Translations under genes and position numbers: made by a program
NCBI GenBank assembly: GCA_015680685.1
Contig: MNCI01036314.1
Coordinates: 43,538 to 100,532 of the forward strand
From: Gnetum montanum
Lineage: Eukaryota > Streptophyta > Gnetopsida > Gnetales > Gnetaceae
DNA: 56,995 bases
Direction of reading: 5' to 3'
Shown here: one piece after another, positions 56,712-56,995 of the stretch
How the letters are laid out: each line of letters starts with the position of its first letter
How positions within the stretch are numbered: position 1 is the stretch's first letter
The notes under the pieces: generated by a model
Databases searched by the model: none
The model's input: only the letters and a program-made list of their open reading frames with translations
Told to the model about the DNA's origin: nothing

Positions 56712-56995
56712 TAGCTCTTTCTAACCTTCACTACCAAACTTGAAATGAAAGATGATGAAATCTCAAGTAATCTAACCCTCGTTTTATAGGTGCTAAAAAT
56801 TTGAACTCCCATCCAAGTGTCTCCAACCAAGTTTCCTTCTTTTTAGGCATTTAGAACATTTGTCACAATCCTCACCAAGTGGTGGATGAGTCACCTTCCC
56901 CACTTGTCAAACTTGTAGAATTCCACTTGTTCCATTTGAAGGAAAGATACTGTTTCAAATATAAATAAAGCATAATTGAATATAATAATGGAAAC
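56712..56995. other. Upstream region of the 56.2-56.7 kb ORF
   Basis: Contains the TATA box annotated separately. The rest, to the window end, is ordinary AT-rich sequence without a recognised feature. Confidence 0.4.
56781..56788 (-). promoter_or_regulatory. TATA box upstream of the acidic-protein ORF
   Basis: The minus strand reads CACCTATAAAACGAGGG. It lies 70 bp upstream of the ATG at 56711, leaving room for a 5' UTR of about 40 nt. Spacing and sequence fit a plant core promoter. Confidence 0.5.

Overview
The window is nuclear DNA of a seed plant with a large, repeat-dominated genome. The main reasons are plant-type LINEs (DUF4283-like ORF1, zf-RVT tail), Athila- and Tat-like Ty3 elements, a nuclear-type tRNA-Phe(GAA) gene and AT-rich spacers full of old transposon debris. 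A gymnosperm is a guess from this style of decay; nothing seen fixes the species. Almost every long coding trace is a transposable-element pseudogene. Only the tRNA looks plainly functional.

Layout, left to right. 0-6.8 kb: the tail of an LTR (1-39), AT-rich spacer with a 140-bp tandem repeat, a reverse-strand Ty1/copia pol remnant (2.1-3.7 kb) and a reverse-strand Tat-like gag remnant with leader (4.6-5.9 kb). 6.8-12 kb: a forward LINE with decayed ORF1 and ORF2, broken by a 275-N gap and a likely assembly duplication. 12-15.5 kb: a GC-richer, transposon-poor island holding a broken ribosome-inactivating-protein (RIP) gene with its promoter. 15.5-23.5 kb: a solo LTR, a LINE ORF1-like trace, a probable tRNA-derived SINE, and a decayed reverse-strand LINE between two direct repeats.

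23.55-40.09 kb: one 16.5-kb reverse-strand Athila-like LTR retrotransposon with both LTRs, primer binding site, polypurine tract, gag, protease-RT-RNaseH-integrase and an extra 3' ORF. Inside it lies a forward-strand Tat-like element (about 28.8-34.3 kb) whose pol has an additional RNase H domain placed before the reverse transcriptase, while the usual RNase H follows it. The two pol genes meet tail to tail near 34.27 kb.

40-46 kb: spacer, a 5'-truncated LINE with an uninterrupted 647-codon ORF2 remnant, a pair of exon-like segments of an unrecognised gene, and the tRNA-Phe gene next to a 58-bp tandem repeat. 46.9-53.4 kb: an LTR of the Athila-like family with a doubled promoter/R unit, its primer site and gag, then a third TATA promoter and an ORF homologous to the extra ORF of the 16.5-kb element. 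The three TATA boxes here are each preceded by GATATCGC-type palindromes. 53.4-57 kb: low-information spacer, a GC-rich patch, a perfect 19-bp inverted repeat, and a reverse-strand acidic-protein gene or pseudogene with a TATA box.

The most unusual items are the RNase H-before-RT order of the Tat-like element, the palindrome-TATA promoter modules, the RIP pseudogene with its duplicated G-box-like upstream repeat, and the unrecognised split gene next to the tRNA.
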